NCBI RefSeq assembly: GCF_932526225.1
Contig: NC_064044.1
Coordinates: 1,557,001-1,621,000 of the forward strand
Direction: 5' to 3'
DNA: 64,000 nucleotides
Origin: Nematostella vectensis
Taxonomy: Eukaryota; Cnidaria; Anthozoa; Actiniaria; Edwardsiidae
In this document: in pieces, positions 39,501-53,100 of the stretch
How positions within the stretch are numbered: the stretch's first letter is position 1
How the letters are laid out: each line of letters opens with the position of its first letter
Made by a program: the position numbers and the translations under genes
Notes under the pieces: model-generated
What the model saw: only the letters and a program-made list of their open reading frames with translations
Database searches by the model: none
Told to the model about the DNA's origin: nothing

Positions 39501-40600
39501 AATGCCACGTTAGTCTTTCGTTGCGGGCACTTGACAACTAACGCAGCGACCCGGGTTCGATTCCCGCTGATAGCCTATTTTTTTTTCTTAATTTTTTTAT
39601 TTTTAAACATCGATACTTAATTTTACTGTTCTTGGTGTGTCATGACATAAAAAGAAGGTATAGGGACATTTTTATGTACTCTCAGCATCTTTGATGTGCT
39701 CATGCTTTGTTCAGGATCCTGTACATATTTTATGCACACATAAACTAACTAGATTCCTTGGATAACTTGATTAAGTAGATTCTAACATAGAGCATAGCGC
39801 TCGATAGATTGATATACCTTTTTTTCCGAATATACTGTTTTATTTTTCCTAATGTTACTTTTTGGAATTTATATTCGGAAAAAAAAAATATCGATTGTAA
39901 CCTTTTGGAGGTTACACTCGTAAAACAAATTCCCGAATGTAACCCTGAAGCTTTTCCCGAATGTAATCTCCAGTCCGATGGTGACTTTGCTTGGGATAGT
40001 TTACGATACCAATAGTATTAAAAGTAATTTTCATTACAATTCCCTTCAGTAATGCCACGTTTGTCTTTCGTTGCGGGCACTTGACTACTAACGCAGCGAC
40101 CCGGGTTCGATTCCCGCTGATAGCCTATTTTTTTCTTTATTTTTTTTTTAAAATATTGATACTTAATATTATACTGTTCTTGGTGTGTCATGACATAAAA
40201 AGAAGGTATAGGGACATTTTTATGTACTCTCAGCATCTTTGATGTGCTCATGCTTTGTTCAGGATCCTCTACATATTTTATGCACACAAGAACTAACTAG
40301 ATTCCTTGGATAACTTGATTAAGTAGATTCTAACATAGAGCATAGCGCTCGATTGATTGATATACCTTTTTTTCCGAGTATTTTGTTTTATTTTTCCTAA
40401 TGTTACTTTTTGGAATTTACATTCGGAAAAAAAAATATCGATTGTAACCTTTTGGAGGTTACACTCGTAAAACAAATTCCCGAATGTAACCCTGAAGCTT
40501 TTCCCGAATGTAATCTCCAGTCCGATGGTGACTTTGCTTGGGATAGTTTACGATACCAATAGTATTAAAAGTAATTTTCATTACAATTCCCTTCAGTAAT
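33506..40600 (+). repeat. Units 62-74, five-unit block duplicated at a 3274-bp offset
   Basis: tRNA-like starts: 33506, 34053, 34601, 35150, 35695, 36228, 36777, 37327, 37875, 38424, 38969, 39504, 40054. Units 34053, 34601, 35150 and 35695 recur at exactly +3274; 36228 recurs at +3276. Markers run in the same order: AAACATCG, AATATTGAT, CAGTTTTTATT with CCTAAATTG, AGTTTACATTAC with GCGAGCCGG and a short T-tract, then GACAACTAACG. The match runs from about 33980 to 36530 against about 37254 to 39806. It fails outside: ACCTCTAG against ACCTCCAG on the left, and GAGTATAC against GAATATAC on the right. Confidence 0.88.
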
Positions 40601-43600
40601 GCCACGTTTGTCTTTCGTTGCGGGCACTTGACTACTAACGCAGCGACCCGGGTTCGATTCCCGCTGATAGCCTATTTTTTTTCCTAAATTTTTTTTATAA
40701 TATCGATACTTAATTATACTGTTCTTGGTGTGTCATGACATAAAAAGAAGGTATAGGGACATTTTTATGTACTCTCAGCATCTTTGATGTGCTCATGCTT
40801 TGTTCATGATCCTGTACATATTTTATGCACACAAGAACTAACTAGATTCCTTGGATAACTTGATTAAGTAGATTCTAACATAGAGCATAGCGCTCGATAG
40901 ATTGATATACATTTTTTTTCCGAGTATACTGTTTTATTTTTCCTAATGTTACTTTTTAGAATTTACATTCGGAAAAAAATTATCGATTGTAACCTTTTGG
41001 AGGTTACACTCGTAAAACAAATTCCCGAATGTAACCCTGAAGCTTTTCCCGAATGTAACCTCCAGCCCGATGGTGACTTTGCTTGGGATAGTTTACGATA
41101 ACAATAGTATTAAAAGTAATTTTCATTACAATTCCCTTTCAGCAATGCCACGTTATTCTTTCGCTGCGGGCACTTGACTACTAACGCAGCGACCCGGGTT
41201 CGATTCCCGCTGATAGCCTATTTTTTTTTTTTAAATATCGATACTTAAGTATACTGTTCTTGGTGTGTCATGACATAAAAAGAAGGTATAGGGACATTTT
41301 TATGTACTCTCAGCATCTTTGATGTGCTCATGCTTTGTTCAGGATCCTGTACATATTTTATGCACACAAGAACTAACTAGATTCCTTGGATAACTTGATT
41401 AAGTAGATTCTAACATAGAGCATAGCGCTCGATAGATTGATATACCTTTTTTTCCGAGTATACTGTTTTATTTTTCCTGATGTTACTTTTTGGAATTTAC
41501 ATTCGGAAAAAAAAATATCGATTGTAACCTTTTGGAGGTTACACTCGTAAAACAAATTCCCGAATGTAACCCTGAAGCTTTTCCCGAATGTAACCTCCAG
41601 TCCGATGGTGACTTTGCTTGGGATAGTTTACGATACCAATAGTATTAAAAGTAATTTTCATTACAATTCCCTTCAGCAATGCCACGTTAGTCTTTCGTTG
41701 CGGGCACTTGACAACTAACGCAGCGACCCGGGTTCGATTCCCGCTGATAGCCTATTTTTTTTTCTTTATTTTTTTATTTTTAAACATCGATACTTAATTT
41801 TACTGTTCTTGGTGTGTCATGACATAAAAAGAAGGTATAGGGACATTTTTATGTACTTTCAGCATCTTTGATGTGCTCATGCTTTGTTCAGGATCCTGTA
41901 CATATTTTATGCACACATAAACTAACTAGATTCCTTGGATAACTTGATTAAGTAGATTCTAACATAGAGCATAGCGCTCGATAGATTGATATACCTTTTT
42001 TTCCGAGTATACTGTTTTATTTTTCCTAATGTTACTTTTTGGAATTTATATTCGGAAAAAAAAATATCGATTGTAACCTTTTGGAGGTTACACTCGTAAA
42101 ACAAATTCCCGAATGTAACCCTGAAGCTTTTCCCGAATGTAATCTCCAGTCCGATGGTGACTTTGCTTGGGATAGTTTACGATACCAATAGTATTAAAAG
42201 TAATTTTCATTACAATTCCCTTCAGTAATGCCACGTTTGTCTTTCGTTGCGGGCACTTGACTACTAACGCAGCGACCCGGGTTCGATTCCCGCTGATAGC
42301 CTATTTTTTTCTTTATTTTTTTTTTTAAATATTGATACTTAATATTATACTGTTCTTGGTGTGTCATGACATAAAAAGAAGGTATAGGGACATTTTTATG
42401 TACTCTCAGCATCTTTGATGTGCTCATGCTTTGTTCAGGATCCTGTACATATTTTATGCACACAAGAACTAACTAGATTCCTTGGATAACTTGATTAAGT
42501 AGATTCTAACATAGAGCATAGCGCTCGATAGATTGATATACCTTTTTTTCCGAGTATACTGTTTTATTTTTCCTAATGTTACTTTTTGGAATTTACATTC
42601 GGAAAAAAAATATCGATTGTAACCTTTTGGAGGTTACACTCGTAAAACAAATTCCCGAATGTAACCCTGAAGCTTTTCCCGAATGTAATCTCCAGTCCGA
42701 TGGTGACTTTGCTTGGGATAGTTTACGATACCAATAGTATTAAAAGTAATTTTCATTACAATTCCCTTCAGTAATGCCACGTTTGTCTTTCGTTGCGGGC
42801 ACTTGACTACTAACGCAGCTACCCGGGTTCGATTCCCGCTGATAGCCTATTTTTTTCTTTATTTTTTTTTTTAAATATTGATACTTAATATTATACTGTT
42901 CTTGGTGTGTCATGACATAAAAAGAAGGTATAGGGACATTTTTATGTACTCTCAGCATCTTTGATGTGCTCATGTTTTGTTCAGGATCCTGTACATATTT
43001 TATGCACACAAGAACTAACTAGATTCCTTGGATAACTTGATTAAGTAGATTCTAACATAGAGCATAGCGCTCGATAGATTGATATACCTTTTTTTCCGAG
43101 TATACTGTTTTATTTTTCCTAATGTTACTTTTTGGAATTTACATTCGGAAAAAAAAATATCGATTGTAACCTTTTGGAGGTTACACTCGTAAAACAAATT
43201 CCCGAATGTAACCCTGAAGCTTTTCCCGAATGTAATCTCCAGTCCGATGGTGACTTTGCTTGGGATAGTTTACGATACCAATAGTATTAAAAGTAATTTT
43301 CATTACAATTCCCTTTAGTAATGCCACGTTTGTCTTTCGTTGCGGGCACTTGACTACTAACACAGCTACCCGGGTTCGATTCCCGCTGATAGCCTATTTT
43401 TTTCTTTATTTTTTTTTTAAATATTGATACTTAATATTATACTGTTCTTGGTGTGTCATGACATAAAAAGAAGGTATAGGGACATTTTTATGTACTCTCA
43501 GCATCTTTGATGTGCTCATGCTTTGTTCAGGATATTGTACATATTTTATGCACACAAGAACTAACTAGATTCCTTGGATAACTTGATTAAGTAGATTCTA

Positions 43601-46600
43601 ACATAGAGCATAGCGCTCGATAGATTGATATACCTTTTTTTCCGAGTATACTGTTTTATTTTTCCTAATGTTACTTTTTGGAATTTACATTCGGAAAAAA
43701 AAATATCGATTGTAACCTTTTGGAGGTTACACTCGTAAAACAAATTCCCGAATGTAACCCTGAAGCTTTTCCCGAATGTAATCTCCAGTCCGATGGTGAC
43801 TTTGCTTGGGATAGTTTACGATACCAATAGTATTAAAAGTAATTTTCATTACAATTCCCTTCAGTAATGCCACGTTTGTCTTTCGTTGCGGGCACTTGAC
43901 TACTAACGCAGCGACCCGGGTTCGATTCCCGCTGATAGCCTGTTTTTATTCCTAAATTTTTTTTATAATATCGATACTTAATTATACTGTTCTTGGTGTG
44001 TCATGACATAAAAAGAAGGTATAGGGACATTTTTATGTACTCTCAGCATCTTTGATGTGCTCATGCTTTGTTCATGATCCTGTACATATTTTATGCACAC
44101 AAGAACTAACTAGATTCCTTGGATAACTTGATTAAGTAGATTCTAACATAGAGCATAGCGCTCGATAGATTGATATACATTTTTTTTCCGAGTATACTGT
44201 TTTATTTTTCCTAATGTTACTTTTTAGAATTTACATTCGGAAAAAAAATTATCGATTGTAACCTTTTGGAGGTTACACTCGTAAAACAAATTCCCGAATG
44301 TAACCCTGAAGCTTTTCCCGAATGTAACCTCCAGTCCGATGGTGACTTTGCTTGGGATAGTTTACGATAACAATAGTATTAAAAGTAATTTTCATTACAA
44401 TTCCCTTTCAGCAATGCCACGTTATTCTTTCGCTGCGGGCACTTGACTACTAACGCAGCGACCCGGGTTCGATTCCCGCTGATAGCATATTTTTTTTTCT
44501 TTATTTCTTTTTTTAAATATCGATACTTAATTATACTGTTCTTGGTGTGTCATGACATAAAAAGAAGGTATAGGGACATTTTTATGTACTCTCAGCATCT
44601 TTGATGTGCTCATGCTTTGTTCAGGATCCTGTACATATTTTATGCACACAAGAACTAACTAGATTCCTTGGATAACTTGATTAAGTAGATTCTAACATAG
44701 AGCATAGCGCTCGATAGATTGATATACCTTTTTTTCCGAGTATACTGTTTTATTTTTCCTGATGTTACTTTTTGGAATTTACATTCGGAAAAAAAAATAT
44801 CGATTGTAACCTTTTGGAGTTTACACTCGTAAAACAAATTCCCGAATGTAACCCTGAAGCTTTTCCCGAATGTAACCTCCAGTCCGATGGTGACTTTGGT
44901 TGGGATAGTTTACGATACCGATAGTATTAAAAGTAATTTTCATTACAATTCCCTTCAGCAATGCCACGTTAGTCTTTCGTTGCGGGCACTTGACTACTAA
45001 CGCAGCGACCCGGGTTCGATTCCAGCTAATAGCCTATTTTTTTTTCTATTTCTTTTTTTAAATATCGATACTTAATTATACTGTTCTTGGTGTGTCATGA
45101 CATAAAAAGAAGGTATAGGGCCATTTTTATGTACTCTCAGCATCTTTGATGTGCTCATGCTTTGTTCAGGATCCTGTACATATTTTATGCACACAAGAAC
45201 TAACTAGATTCCTTGGATAACTTGATTAAGTAGATTGTAACATAGAGCATAGCGCTCGATAGATTGATATACCTTTTTTTCCGAGTATACTGTTTTATTT
45301 TCCTAATGTTACTTTTTGGAATTTACATTCGGAAAAAAAATATCGATTGTAACCTTTTGGAAGTTACACTCGTAAAATAAATTCCCGAATGTAACCTCCA
45401 GTCCGATGGTGACTTTGCTTGGGATAGTTTACGATACCAATAGTATTAAAAGTAATTTTCATTACAATTCCTTTCAGCAATGCCACGTTAGTCTTTCGTT
45501 GCGGGCACTTGACTACTAATGCATCCACCGGGGTTCGATTCCCGCTGATAGCCTATTTTTTTTTCTTTATTTTTTTTTTTAAATATCGATACTTAATTAT
45601 ACTGTTCTTGGTGTGTCACAACATAAAAAGAAGGTATAGGGACATTTTTATGTACTCTCAGTATCTTTGATGTGCTCATGCTTTGTTCAGGATCCTGTAC
45701 ATATTTTATGCACACAAGAACTAACTAGATTCCTTGGATAACTTGATTAAGTAGATTCTAACATAGAGCATAGCGCTCGATAGATTGATATACCTTTTTT
45801 CCCGAGTATACTGTTTTATTTTTCCTAATGTTACTTTTTCGGAATTTACATTCGGAAAAAAAAAATATCGATTGTAACCTTTTGGAGGTTACACTCGTAA
45901 AACAAATTCCCGAATGTAACCCTGAAGCTTTTCCCGAATGTAACCTCCAGTCCGATGGTGACTTTGCTTGGGATAGTTTACGATACCAATAGTATTAAAA
46001 GTAATTTTCATTACAATTCCCTTCAGTAATGCCACGTTAGTCTTTCGTTGCGGGCACTTGACTACTAACGCAACGACCCGGGTTCGATTCCCGCTGATAG
46101 CCTATTTTTTTTCTTTATTTTTTTTTTAAATATCGATACTTAATTATACTGTTCTTGGTGTGTCATGACATAAAAAGAAGGTATAGGGACATTTTTATGT
46201 GCTCTCAGCATCTTTGATGTGCTCATGCTTTGTTCAGGATCCTGTACATATTTTATGCACACAAGAACTAACTAGATTCCTTGGATAACTTGATTAAGTA
46301 GATTCTAACATAGAGCATAGCGCTCGATAGATTGATATACCTTTTTTCCGAGTATACTGTTTTATTTTTCCTAATGTTACTTTTTGGAATTTACATTCGG
46401 AAAAAAAATTATCGATTGTAACCGTTTGGAGGTTACACTCGTAAAACAAATTCCCGAATGTAACCCTGAAGCTTTTCCCGAATGTAACCTCCAGTCCGAT
46501 GGTGACTTTGCTTGGGATAGTTTACGATACCAATAGTATTAAAAGTAATTTTCATTACAATTCCCTTCAGCAATGCCACGTTAGTCTTTCGTTGCGGGCA

Positions 46601-47124
46601 CTTGACTACTAACGCAGCGACCCGGGTTCGATTCCCGCTGGTAGCCTATTTTTTTTTTCTTTATTTTTTTTTTTTTTAATATCGATACTTAAGTATTCTG
46701 TTCTTGGTGTGTCATGACATAAAAAGAAGGTATAGGGACATTTTTATGTACTCTCAGCATCTTTGATGTGCTCATGCTTTGTTCAGGATCCTGTACATAT
46801 TTTATGCACACAAGAACTAACTAGATTCCTTGGATAACTTGATTAAGTAGATTCTAACATAGAGCATAGCGCTCGATAGATTGATATACCTTTTTTTCCG
46901 AGTATACTGTTTTATTTTTCCTAATGTTACATTTTGGAATTTACATTCGGAAAAAAAATTATCGATTGTAACCTTCTGGAGGTTACACTCGTAAAACAAA
47001 TTCCCGAATGTAACCCTGAAGCTTTTCCCGAATGTAACCTCTAGTCCGATGGTGACTTTGCTTGGGATAGTTTACGATACCAATAGTATTAAAAGCAGTT
47101 TTCATTACAATTCCCTTCAGCAAT
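40601..47124 (+). repeat. Units 75-86, including a run of four TAATGCC-type units
   Basis: tRNA-like starts: 40601, 41147, 41681, 42230, 42776, 43323, 43869, 44416, 44963, 45482, 46031, 46575. The two units starting 41681 and 42230 copy those at 39504 and 40054 (offset about 2177), sharing GACAACTAACG and the GGAATTTATATTCGG change; 41147 also shares the short T-tract of 38969. Units 42230, 42776, 43323 and 43869 are consecutive near-copies with TAATGCCACGTTTGTC. Units 41147 and 44416 share CGCTGCGGGC and ATAACAATAG. Units 45482-46575 copy the 29.7-30.8 kb units. Confidence 0.86.
45384..45396 (+). other. 24-bp deletion between subrepeats (copy 2, same allele)
   Basis: This is the same loss as at 29581, exactly 15803 bp away. 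Neighbouring rare variants are shared: GCATCCACCGGGG in the tRNA-like segment, GTGTCACAACAT in the core, CTCAGTATC, and TTTTTCGGAATT. The allele was carried with a block of about 1 kb. Confidence 0.9.
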
Positions 47125-50100
47125 GCCACGTTAGTCTTTCGTTGCGGGCACTTGACTACTAACGCAGCTACCCGGGTTCGATTCCAGCTGATAGCCTATT
47201 TTTTTTTCTTTATTTTTTATTTTTAAACATCGATACTTAATTATACTGTTCTTGGTGTGTCATGACATAAAAAGAAGGTATAGGGACATTTTTATGTACT
47301 CTCAGCATCTTTGATGTGCTCATGCTTTGTTCAGGATCCTGTACATATTTTATGCACACATAAACTAACTAGATTCCTTGGATAACTTGATTAAGTAGAT
47401 TCTAACATAGAGCATAGCGCTCGATAGATTGATATACCTTTTTTTCCGAGTATACTGTTTTATTTTTCCTAATGTTACTTTTTGGAATTTACATTCGGAA
47501 AAAAAATTATCGATTGTAACCTTTTGGAGGTTACACTCGTAAAACAAATTCCCGAATGTAACCCTGAAGCTTTTCACGAATGTAATCTCCAGTCCGATGG
47601 TGACTTTGCTTGGGATAGTTTACGATTCCAATAGTATTAAAAGTAATTTTCATTACAATTCCCTTCAGTAATGCCACGTTTGTCTTTCGTTGCGGGCACT
47701 TGACTACTAACGCAGCGACCCGGGTTCGATTCCCGCTGATAGCCTATTTTTTTTCTTTATTTTTTTTTTAATATTGATACTTAATATTATAATGTTCTTG
47801 GTGTGTCATGACATAAAAAGAAGGTATAGGGACATTTTTATGTACTCTCAGCATCTTTGATGTGCTCATGCTTTGTTCAGGATCCTGTACATATTTTATG
47901 CACACAAGAACTAACTAGATTCCTTGGATAACTTGATTAAGTAGATTCTAACATAGAGCATAGCGCTCGATAGATTGATATACCTTTTTTTCCGAGTATA
48001 CTGTTTTATTTTTCCTGATGTTACTTTTTGGAATTTACATTCGGAAAAAAAATATCGATTGTAACCTTTTGGAGGTTACACTCGTAAAACAAATTCCCGA
48101 ATGTAACCCTGAAGCTTTTCCCGAATGTAACTTCCAGTCCGATTTTGACTTTGCTTGGGATAGTTTAAGATACCAATAGTATTAAAAGTAATTTTCATTA
48201 CAATTCCCTTCAGCAATGCCACGTTAGTCTTTCTAACGCAGCGACCCGGGTTCGATTCCGCTGATAGCCTATTGTTTTTTCTTTCTTTATTTTTTATTTT
48301 TTAAATATCGATACTTAAGTATACTGTTCTTGCTGTGTCATGACATAAAAAGAAGGTATAGGGACATTTTTATGTACTCTCAGCATCTTTGATGTGCTCA
48401 TGCTTTGTTCAGGATCCTGTACATATTTTATGCACACATAAACTAACTAGATTCCTTGGATAACTTGATTAAGTAGATTCTAACATAGAGCATAGCGCTC
48501 GATAGATTGATATACCTTTTTTCCGAGTATACTGTTTTATTTTTCCTAATGTTACTTTTTGGAATTTACATTCGGAAAAAAAAATATCGATTGTAACCTT
48601 TTGGAGGTTACACTCGTAAAACAAATTCCCGAATGTAACCCTGAAGCTTTTCCCGAATGTAACCTCCAGTCCGATGGTGACTTTGCTTGGGATAGTTTAC
48701 GATACCAATAGTATTAAAAGTAATTTTCATTAAAATTCCCTTCAGCAATGCCACGTTAGTCTTTCGTTGCGCGCACTTGACTACTAACGCAGCGACCCGG
48801 GTTCGATTCCCGCTGGTAGCCTATTTTTTTTTCTTTATTTTTTTTTTTAAATATCGATACTTAAGTATTCTGTTCTTGGTGTGTCATGACATAAAAAGAA
48901 GGTATAGGGACATTTTTATATACTCTCAGCATCTTTGATGTGCTCATGCTTTGTTCAGGATCCTGTACATATTTTATGCACACAAGAACTAACTAGATTC
49001 CTTGGATAACTTGATTAAGTAGATTCTAACATAGAGCATAGCGCTCGATAGATTGATATACCTTTTTTTCCGAGTATACTGTTTTATTTTTCCTAATGTT
49101 ACTTTTTGGAATTTACATTCGGAAAAAAAATTATCGATTGTAACCTTTTGGAGGTTACACTCGTAAAACAAATTCCCGAATGTAACCCTGAAGCTTTTCC
49201 CGAATGTAACCTCTAGTCCGATGGTGACTTTGCTTGGGATAGTTTACGATACCAATAGTATTAAAAGCAGTTTTCATTACAATTCCCTTCAGCAATGCCA
49301 CGTTAGTCTTTCGTTGCGGGCACTTGACTACTAACGCAACTACCCGGGTTCGATTCCCGCTGATAGCCTATTTTTTTTTTCTTTATTTTTTATTTTTAAA
49401 CATCGATACTTAATTATACTGTTCTTGGTGTGTCATGACATAAAAAGAAGGTATAGGGACATTTTTATGTACTCTCAGCATCTTTGATGTGCTCATGCTC
49501 TGTTCAGGATCCTGTACATATTTTATGCACACATAAACTAACTAGATTCCTTGGATAACTTGATTAAGTAGATTCTAACATATAGCATAGCGCTCGATAG
49601 ATTGATATACCTTTTTTTCCGAGTATACTGTTTTATTTTTCCTAATGTTACTTTTTGGAATTTACATTCGGAAAAAAAATTATCGATTGTAACCTTTTGG
49701 AGGTTACACTCGTAAAACAAATTCCCGAATGTAACCCTGAAGCTTTTCCCGAATGTAATCTCCAGTCCGATGGTGACTTTGCTTGGGATAGTTTACGATT
49801 CCAATAGTATTAAAAGTAATTTTCATTACAATTCCCTTCAGTAATGCCACGTTTGTCTTTCGTTGCGGGCACTTGACTACTAACGCAGCGACCCGGGTTC
49901 GATTCCCGCTGATAGCCTATTTTTTTTCTTTATTTTTTTTTTAATATTGATACTTAATATTATACTGTTCTTGGTGTGTCATGACATAAAAAGAAGGTAT
50001 AGGGACATTTTTATGTACTCTCAGCATCTTTGATGTGCTCATGCTTTGTTCAGGATCCTGTACATATTTTATGCACACAAGAACTAACTAGATTCCTTGG

Positions 50101-53100
50101 ATAACTTGATTAAGTAGATTCTAATATAGAGCATAGCGCTCGATAGATTGATATACCTTTTTTTCCGAGTATACTGTTTTATTTTTCCTAATGTTACTTT
50201 TTGGAATTTACATTCGGAAAAAAAATTATCGATTGTAACTTTTGGAGGTTACAATCGTAAAACAAATCCCCGAATGTAACCCTGAAGCTTTTCCCGAATG
50301 TAACCTCCTGTCCGATGGTGACTTTGCTTGGGATAGTTTACGATACCAATAGTATTAAAAGCAGTTTTCATTACAATTCCCTTCAGCAATGCCACGTTAG
50401 TCTTTCGTTGCGGGCACTTGACTACTAACGCAGCTACCCGGGTTCGATTCCCGCTGATAGCCTTTTTTTTTTCTTTATTTTTTATTTTTAAACATCGATA
50501 CTTAATTATACTGTTCTTGGTGTGTCATGACATAAAAAGAAGGTATAGGGACATTTTTATGTACTCTCAGCATCTTTAATGTGCTCATGCTTTGTTCAGG
50601 ATCCTGTACATATTTTATGCACACAAGAACTAACTAGATTCCTTGGATAACTTGATTAAGTAGATTCTAACATAGAGCATAGCGCTCGATAGATTGATAT
50701 ACCTTTTTTTCCGAGTATACTGTTTTATTTTTCCTGATGTTACTTTTTGGAATTTACATTCGGAAAAAAAAATATCGATTGTAACCTTTTGGAGGTTACA
50801 CTCGTAAAACAAATTCCCGAATGTAACCCTGAAGCTTTTCCCGAATGTAACCTCCAGTCCGATTTTGACTTTGCTTGGGATAGTTTAAGATACCAATAGT
50901 ATTAAAAGTAATTTTCATTACAATTCCTTTCAGCAATGCCACGTTAGTCTTTCGTTGCGGGCACTTGACTACTAACGCACCGACCCGGGTTCGATTCCGC
51001 TGATAGCCTATTGTTTTTTCTTTCTTTATTTTTTATTTTTTAAATATCGATACTTAAGTATACTGTTCTTGCTGTGTCATGACATAAAAAGAAGGTATAG
51101 GGACATTTTTATGTACTCTCAGCATCTTTGATGTGCTCATGCTTTGTTCAGGATCCTGTACATATTTTATGCACACATAAACTAACTAGATTCCTTGGAT
51201 AACTTGATTAAGTAGATTCTAACATAGAGCATAGCGCTCGATAGATTGATATACCTTTTTTCCGAGTATACTGTTTTATTTTTCCTAATGTTACTTTTTG
51301 GAATTTACATTCGGAAAAAAAATTATCAATTGTAACCTTTTGGAGGTTACACTCGTAAAACAAATTCCCGAATGTAACCCTGAAGCTTTTCCCGAATGTA
51401 ACCTCCAGTCCGATGGTGACTTTGCTTGAGATAGTTTACGATACCAATAGTATTAAAAGTAATTTTCATTAAAATTCCCTTCAGCAATGCCACGTTAGTC
51501 TTTCGTTGCGGGCACTTGACTACTAACGCAGCGACCCGGGTTCGATTCCCGCTGGTAGCCTATTTTTTTTTTCTTTATTTTTTTTTTTAAATATCGATAC
51601 TTAAGTATTCTGTTCTTGGTGTGTCATGACATAAAAAGAAGGTATAGGGACATTTTTATGTACTCTCAGCATCTTTGATGTGCTCATGCTTTGTTCAGGA
51701 TCCTGTACATATTTTATGCACACAAGAACTAACTAGATTCCTTGGATAACTTGATTAAGTAGATTCTAACATAGAGCATAGCGCTCGATAGATTGATATA
51801 CCTTTTTTTCCGAGTATACTGTTTTATTTTTCCTAATGTTACTTTTTGGAATTTACATTCGGAAAAAAAATTATCGATTGTAACCTTTTGGAGGTTACAC
51901 TCGTAAAACAAATTCCCGAATGTAACCCTGAAGCTTTTCCCGAATGTAACCTCCTGTCCGATGGTGACTTTGCTTGGGATAGTTTACGATACCAATAGTA
52001 TTAAAAGCTGTTTTCATTACAATTCCCTTCAGCAATGCCACGTTAGTCTTTCGTTGCGGGCACTTGACTACTAACGCAGCTACCCGGGTTCGATTCCCGC
52101 TGATAGCCTATTTTTTTTTCTTTATTTTTTATTTTTAAACATCGATACTTAATTATACTGTTCTTGGTGTGTCATGACATAAAAAGAAGGTATAGGGACA
52201 TTTTTATGTACTCTCAGCATCTTTGATGTGCTCATGCTTTGTTCAGGATCCTGTACATATTTTATTCACACAACAACTAACTAGATTTCTTGGATAACGT
52301 GATTAAGTAGATTCTAACATAGAGCATAGCGCTCGATAGATTGATATACCTTTTTTTCCGAGTATACTGTTTTATTTTTCCTAATGTTACTTTTTGGAAT
52401 TTACATTCGGAAAAAAAAATTATCGATTGTAACCTTTTGGAGGTTACACTCGTAAAACAAATTCCCGAATGTAACCCTGAAGCTTTTCCCGAATGTAATC
52501 TCCAGTCCGATGGTGACTTTGCTTGGGATAGTTTACGATACCAATAGTATTAAAAGTAATTTTCATTACAATTCCCTTCAGTAATGCCACGTTTGTCTTT
52601 CGTTGCGGGCACTTGACTACTAACGCAGCTACCCGGGTTCGATTCCCGCTGATAGCCTATTTTTTTCTTTATTTTTTTTTTAAATATTGATACTTAATAT
52701 TATACTGTTCTTGGTGTGTCATGACATAAAAAGAAGGTATAGGGACATTTTTATGTACTCTCAGCATCTTTGATGAGCTCATGCTTTGTTCAGGATCCTG
52801 TACATATTTTATGCACACAAGAACTAACTAGATTCCTTGGATAACTTGATTAAGTAGATTCTAACATAGAGCATAGCGCTCGATAGATTGATATACCTTT
52901 TTTTTTCGAGTACACTGTATTTTTTTTCCTAATGTTACTTTTTGGAATTTATATTCTGAAAAAAAAAATTATCGATTGTAACCTTTTGGAGGTTACACTC
53001 GTAAAACAAATTCCCGAATGTAACCCTGAAGCTTTTCCCGAATGTAACCTCCAGTCCGATGGTGACTTTGCTTGGGATAGTTTACGATACCAATAGTATT

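Noticed and set aside
42194-42463. Minus-strand frame of up to 89 codons containing RESNPG
   Set aside because: It starts at GTG and crosses a poly-A (T-tract complement). RESNPG is the usual translation artefact of an antisense B-box. It is open only in units with the AATATT linker and suitable tract length.
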